This document shows, in pieces, positions 14,572-17,713 of a stretch of DNA of 17,713 nt. The stretch is taken from contig CAKZLA010000339.1 of assembly GCA_937124525.1 (NCBI GenBank), positions 1 to 17,713 on the forward strand. Direction: 5' to 3'. This DNA comes from an uncultured Desulfobacterium sp. (lineage in GTDB: Bacteria; Desulfobacterota; Desulfobacteria; Desulfobacterales; Desulfobacteraceae). A program made the position numbers and the translations under genes. Under the pieces are notes generated by a model that saw only the letters and a list, made by a program, of their open reading frames with translations, was not told where the DNA came from and did not search any database. Each line of letters opens with the position of its first letter. Positions within the stretch are counted from its first letter, which is position 1.

Positions 14572-14898
14572 ATGAAAGTTGTCAAGAATGCTACGGGTAC
14601 GCCTTATGAAGCGCCAAAACATTTTGGTGTTTACGGAATTCAAAAATTTGTAAAAGAATCAAACCGGGTCAAAGTATTTTACTCGTACTTTCGACCTGAC
14701 GGCGGGGCTGAAATGTCGGGATCACCGACAGAAAAAATATACTATCTGGTCAGCGGTAGCATTACCGTAAGCGGCGAATCGGAAAAATACGTCATGAATC
14801 CGGGTGATATAATTTTTATCGATGCAGGAGAAGAACGTGAAATCAGCATAAACGACGGAAAACCCGCCGAGTTGCTTGTCTTTATTATAACCCCTTAG
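14572..14898 (+). CDS. Small cupin-fold protein without canonical metal ligands
   Basis: 108 residues from the ATG at 14572, chosen over 14551 because the AGGAGG and AAGGA sequences then lie upstream as the ribosome-binding site instead of being translated. The single-domain cupin pattern is visible: YYLVSGSITV (58-67) for motif 1 and NPGDIIFIDAGEE (76-88) for motif 2. The motif-1 histidines are replaced (DGGAEMSGSPTEK, only the Glu remains) and the motif-2 His is Glu/Arg, so it probably binds no catalytic metal. It may be a ligand-binding or isomerase-like protein of the pathway. It is followed after 35 bases by the SDR gene, with which it is likely co-transcribed. The 235 bases upstream hold small hairpins but no recognised riboswitch. 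Confidence 0.75.
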   Translation: MKVVKNATGTPYEAPKHFGVYGIQKFVKESNRVKVFYSYFRPDGGAEMSGSPTEKIYYLVSGSITVSGESEKYVMNPGDIIFIDAGEEREISINDGKPAELLVFIITP

Positions 14899-14933
14899 CG
14901 TTAACTTAAGATTCAACAAAAAAAGGAGTACCA

Positions 14934-15701
14934 ATGACGGATAAATTCAGTTTAGGCGCTAAAGTCGCCGTTGTTATCGGGGGTGCAGGCGGAATCGGTG
15001 AAGCCTGCTCTTATGGGCTGGCTGAGCAGGGTGCAACGACCATTATTGCCAGCCGGAATTTGAATAAGGTTCAGGCTGTTGCCGATCAAATAAAATCAAA
15101 AACCGGGGCCCAGACAGGTGCCTTTCAGGTGGACGTCACCGATGAAGACAGCGTGGAACAGCTGGCGAGTCAGATTGCCGAACAATACGGCCGGGTGGAT
15201 ATCCTTGTCAACACCCACGGCATGAATAAAAAAGGAGCCCCTTTGGAATTTGACATGGCTGACTGGGACAATTTATTTTCAGTCAACGTCAAAGGGGTCA
15301 TGATGGCCTGCAGAGCCTTTGCCAAAAGAATGATCAAGCAGGGAAAAGGTAAAATCATTAATATGTCCTCGGTCAGGGGAATTCGGGGAACGGGCGGCGG
15401 CAATGTTGCATATGGTGCAACGAAAGGCGCCGTAGACATGATCACGCGGATGCTGGCTGCGGAATGGGCACCGTTTAACATCAATGTCAATGCAATGGCC
15501 CCTTCTTTGGTGCTGACTGACACCATTAAAAAGGCTGTTGCTCCAGAGCGCCTGGAAATGCTGGCAAAAAGCAGTCTTTTCAACCGGCTGGGTACCCCGG
15601 AGGAGATGGCAGGGGCTTGTATCTTCCTGGCTTCGGAGGCGTCGGACTTCATGACCGGTCAAATCCTTTATGTGGACGGCGGGCTGACTGCTGTCGGATA
15701 A
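14934..15701 (+). CDS. Short-chain dehydrogenase/reductase (SDR)
   Basis: 255 residues, classical SDR length. The cofactor motif is GGAGGIG at 16-22. SR at 40-41 after beta-2 would favour NADP(H), although this is only indicative. Asp67 (VDVTD) contacts adenine. The NNAG motif is altered to NTHG (93-96). The catalytic tetrad is Asn118, Ser146, Tyr160 and Lys164 (YGATK), with one extra residue between Ser and Tyr relative to many relatives. The C-terminal DFMTGQILYVDGGLTAVG is typical of gluconate-5-dehydrogenase/3-oxoacyl reductase-like SDRs. It may oxidise a hydroxyl group, for example a 3-hydroxyacyl or cyclic alcohol intermediate, supplying the dehydrogenase step missing from the acyl-CoA operon. 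AAGGAG is seven bases before the ATG. Confidence 0.88.
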   Translation: MTDKFSLGAKVAVVIGGAGGIGEACSYGLAEQGATTIIASRNLNKVQAVADQIKSKTGAQTGAFQVDVTDEDSVEQLASQIAEQYGRVDILVNTHGMNKKGAPLEFDMADWDNLFSVNVKGVMMACRAFAKRMIKQGKGKIINMSSVRGIRGTGGGNVAYGATKGAVDMITRMLAAEWAPFNINVNAMAPSLVLTDTIKKAVAPERLEMLAKSSLFNRLGTPEEMAGACIFLASEASDFMTGQILYVDGGLTAVG

Positions 15702-15940
15702 CGGCATTTGCCTGGTGCAGCCTTCTGATTCCAAAGCGAGCTTTAACATGAAGGAGAAGCACCGAAAAAAATTATGCTCGCCGTATCTTTAAATGAGGGC
15801 ACGCCCAGACAAAAAAAGCAGACCTCGATGACCTTTTTTTCATTGTATCTCCCGCCAGGCGAGAGCATAGTATGTTGTGCCATTGCCTTGTTAGAGACAT
15901 ATTGCGGATGACTATATCGCATTTCATATGACTTGTTTGC
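15702..15940. other. Intergenic sequence after the SDR gene; nothing recognised
   Basis: A minus-strand frame of 89 codons (16012-15743) runs through this stretch and into MITE copy 2, but it has no ribosome-binding site and starts inside the mobile element. I do not regard it as a gene. No clear terminator for the SDR gene was found. Confidence 0.4.
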
Positions 15941-16058
15941 GGTTTTCAGTAAGTTCTCAATAACCTCGGGCTGATAAAGCCTGCTTACCTTTAAACACCA
16001 GGTGCTATTCAAAAGGATTCACTGAATACCCGGGCTTATTGAGAATTTACGGTTTTCA
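15941..16058. repeat. 8-bp target-site duplication flanking MITE copy 2
   Basis: GGTTTTCA occurs directly left (15941-15948) and directly right (16051-16058) of the element. It differs from the duplication at copy 1, which shows two independent insertions. Confidence 0.87.
15949..16050. mobile_element. MITE copy 2 (102 bp, IS66-like ends)
   Basis: Same element as 5223-5325: left end GTAAGTTCTCAATAA (15949-15963), right end TTATTGAGAATTTAC (16036-16050), with one mismatch between the inverted repeats. The interior (CCTCGGGCT, AAAGCCTGCTTACC, TATTCAAAAGGATTC, CTGAATACCCGG) matches copy 1 with a few substitutions and a one-base deletion. It is non-coding. It lies between the SDR and the MFS gene, about 150 bases before the latter's ATG, so it may alter read-through or the 5' structure of that transcript. 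Confidence 0.87.
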
Positions 16059-16196
16059 GGCCTAACTTATTAAAAAAAATCATTTTGTTAGTCTAAAGAA
16101 ATATCAAGTCATGTAAAATGGATTATAATAACCTTTCATACTTTTTTTGGCAAAAAGCGTCTTTCTAATCCTAATCCCGATACAAGGAAAAAATTC
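16059..16196 (+). promoter_or_regulatory. Upstream region of the transporter gene with a possible promoter
   Basis: A TATAAT stands at 16124-16129, about 68 bases before the transporter ATG; the -35 position (16101-16106, ATATCA) is poor. AAGGAA nine bases before 16197 is the ribosome-binding site. The transporter may therefore have its own transcript, separated from the SDR by the MITE. Confidence 0.35.
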
Positions 16197-17417
16197 ATGC
16201 ACTTTCGGGTTGCGGCTATTATCATTGCGGGGTTTTCCACAATATTCGTCGCCTTCGGCATCCGATACTCATACGGCGTTTTACTGCCAGAAATGCTGTC
16301 CTCTATGGCCATATCTAACACCGAGGGCGGAATCATTTACTCATCCTATTTTCTGACCTATACATTGGGTTCTCCTGTATTGGGCCTGATGGTGGACCGC
16401 ACCAATGCAAGGATTATTCTCACCGTCTTTGTCGCTTTGCTGGGAATTGGCGCCGGTTTGATGGCGACAGCATCAACTGTTTTTCATGCCAGTCTCTTTT
16501 TTGCTATCGCCGGTCTTGGCCATTCCGCGTGCTGGGCACCCGTGGTAACTATAGTGATGCGATGGGTGAGCCAACAAAGAAGGGGTATCCTTCTTTCCGT
16601 AGTCGATCTGGGGAGCGCCAGCAGCATCGCCTTCTGGAGCATTATGATTCCCATCATTATAATCCCGTTCGACTGGCGAATGGTCTGGATTTTTCTCGGT
16701 TTAGTTGCCTTGATGTCTGCGGGAATGAATTTTTTTTTCATCAAGGATCGACCGCCTGCAACAACAAAGCCAACGCAACCCGGAACAACAGTGGAAAAGC
16801 GCAGCACCTCAATCCGTGATACCTACCGGACCATTTTTTCAGATCGAAAATTCCATCTGATAGCCTTATCGTATCTGATGATCAGTTTTTCCATCCTCAT
16901 CCCCTTTACCTTTTTAACCGCCTACGGCATCCAAAAATTGCACATCCCGTATTCATCTGCAGCCATTCTCATAGCGGTTATCGGTATTTCTGGAGCCGTA
17001 GGTAAGCTGATTCTCGGCTACGTCTCCGATAAGGTAGGGCGTGTTCGAATCATGATGCTTTGCAGTGTTCTAGTCGGCGCAGGAGGACTGGGTATGGCTT
17101 TGGTACAAAATTTTTCCCTGCTGGTGATTTCAACGATCGTCTTTGGCGCTGGTTACGGAACCATCTGGCCCCAGTATGCGGCCTCTGCCAGGGATCTGTT
17201 TTCCGAAGAACACTCCGGCAGCGTCATCGGTTTATGGACACTGTATCACGGTCTTGGCTCCATGCTGGCGCCCGTCATTGCTGGCTGGAGTATCGATGCC
17301 ACCGGCTCCTATTTCTGGGCATTCATAATGACAATTGCCAGTGCGGTCTTTTCCATGCTGTTGCTGCTGCCGGCACTTGGCTCCAACAATTCAAAGAACA
17401 TCTTTTTAAAAGGCTGA
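16197..17417 (+). CDS. Major facilitator superfamily transporter, OFA/monocarboxylate-like
   Basis: 406 residues with about 12 hydrophobic helices. A soluble, Pro/Thr-rich central loop around 190-212 separates two six-helix halves. The MFS motif A appears as GLMVDRTNARI (~62-72) and its second-half equivalent as GYVSDKVGRVRI (~273-284). The overall pattern (FGIRYSYGVLLPEML at the first helix, WAPVVTIVMRWVSQQRRG in helix 4-5) resembles oxalate/formate-antiporter and monocarboxylate carriers. It should sit in the inner membrane and import, or exchange, an organic acid, presumably the substrate of the neighbouring enzymes. The start at 16197 is supported by AAGGAA nine bases upstream. No strong terminator follows. 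Confidence 0.85.
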   Translation: MHFRVAAIIIAGFSTIFVAFGIRYSYGVLLPEMLSSMAISNTEGGIIYSSYFLTYTLGSPVLGLMVDRTNARIILTVFVALLGIGAGLMATASTVFHASLFFAIAGLGHSACWAPVVTIVMRWVSQQRRGILLSVVDLGSASSIAFWSIMIPIIIIPFDWRMVWIFLGLVALMSAGMNFFFIKDRPPATTKPTQPGTTVEKRSTSIRDTYRTIFSDRKFHLIALSYLMISFSILIPFTFLTAYGIQKLHIPYSSAAILIAVIGISGAVGKLILGYVSDKVGRVRIMMLCSVLVGAGGLGMALVQNFSLLVISTIVFGAGYGTIWPQYAASARDLFSEEHSGSVIGLWTLYHGLGSMLAPVIAGWSIDATGSYFWAFIMTIASAVFSMLLLLPALGSNNSKNIFLKG

Positions 17418-17713
17418 TTTTGTGTTTTATAGTCAACATCTTCGCATACCAGCCTCCGATAAAGAATCAAATTATCCCGAACCGGGGATATACATTTCCC
17501 TTTGTTACTCAAAACACATTACTCCAATTTCCTTTTTTTCAAGCAAAAAAATACAAATTATGGGATTGGTCATAACATGGGCACTTTGAAATATTTTTTT
17601 TGATTTAAAAACTACGAAGTAGGATTTGACTTAATAAATGTTCATTGGAATGAAAAGATTTTGACGCAGATTGCGCAGAGACTTATGAAAAAGATATGAA
17701 AAGGATTTTTGAA
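17418..17713. other. Right-hand AT-rich intergenic end; no gene recognised
   Basis: A small stem, TATCCC at 17473-17478 against GGGATA at 17485-17490, without a T run, might weakly end the transporter transcript. The remaining sequence is AT-rich with stops in all frames that I followed. Confidence 0.45.

Noticed and set aside
15743..16012. Minus-strand ORF of 89 codons after the SDR gene.
   Set aside because: The start lies inside MITE copy 2, no ribosome-binding site is visible, and the frame would not exist without the insertion.
16059..16095. GCCTAAC at 16060-16066 with GTTAG at 16087-16091, considered as an integron attC-like or hairpin site.
   Set aside because: The arms are only five base pairs, there is no second core pair of boxes, and no integrase or cassette structure is near.

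Overview
The window looks like a chromosomal accessory/catabolic region of a strictly anaerobic, Gram-negative bacterium, most likely a sulfate reducer of the Desulfobacterales type (former Deltaproteobacteria). This is an inference. It rests on a porin with a signal peptide and terminal Phe (an outer membrane), a split ADP-forming acyl-CoA synthetase, a DUF35/thiolase pair, a tandem-fused Lrp/AsnC regulator, a 2,4-dienoyl-CoA-reductase-like flavoprotein and moderate GC content with AT-rich spacers. No rRNA, tRNA, CRISPR array or intact insertion sequence was seen.

Left part (1-4400). The first 120 bases hold the N-terminus of a sugar-nucleotide epimerase. It changes abruptly into the C-terminal half of a 2,4-dienoyl-CoA-reductase/old-yellow-enzyme-type iron-sulfur flavoprotein (to 1053), so the left edge is a chimeric junction. 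Two minus-strand genes follow, each with its own hairpin terminator: a membrane-anchored TolB-like/FG-GAP repeat protein (1165-2826) and an outer-membrane porin (3027-4376).

Gene-poor block 4377-5643. No intact gene is visible. It contains a 14-bp palindrome near the probable porin promoter, degenerate ~95-bp tandem repeats, and a 103-bp MITE with 15-bp terminal inverted repeats and a perfect 8-bp target duplication. A second MITE copy lies at 15949-16050.

Central operon (10314 to 5644, minus strand). In transcription order it encodes the beta and alpha subunits of an ADP-forming acyl-CoA synthetase, a crotonase, a DUF35 zinc-ribbon/OB-fold protein and an SCP-x-type thiolase. Together these can activate a carboxylate to its CoA thioester, hydrate an enoyl-CoA and cleave thiolytically (or run the reverse). 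Upstream of the putative promoter are three direct repeats with an exact 31-bp period (about three helical turns) plus one inverted half, probably an operator array.

10465-12114 is a decayed segment: a coding-like remnant without a start, then a ghrA-type 2-hydroxyacid dehydrogenase broken by a 4-bp tandem duplication.

Right part (12115-17417). A cyclase/kynurenine-formamidase-family hydrolase (minus) is divergent from a tandem double Lrp/AsnC regulator (plus). A cupin lacking the usual metal ligands, a short-chain dehydrogenase and a 12-TM major-facilitator transporter follow on the plus strand. The cluster is plausibly one catabolic module: uptake (MFS), ring opening or hydrolysis (cyclase family), oxidation (SDR), CoA activation, hydration and thiolysis, under the Lrp-type regulator. 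The substrate cannot be read from sequence, and no acyl-CoA dehydrogenase is encoded here.
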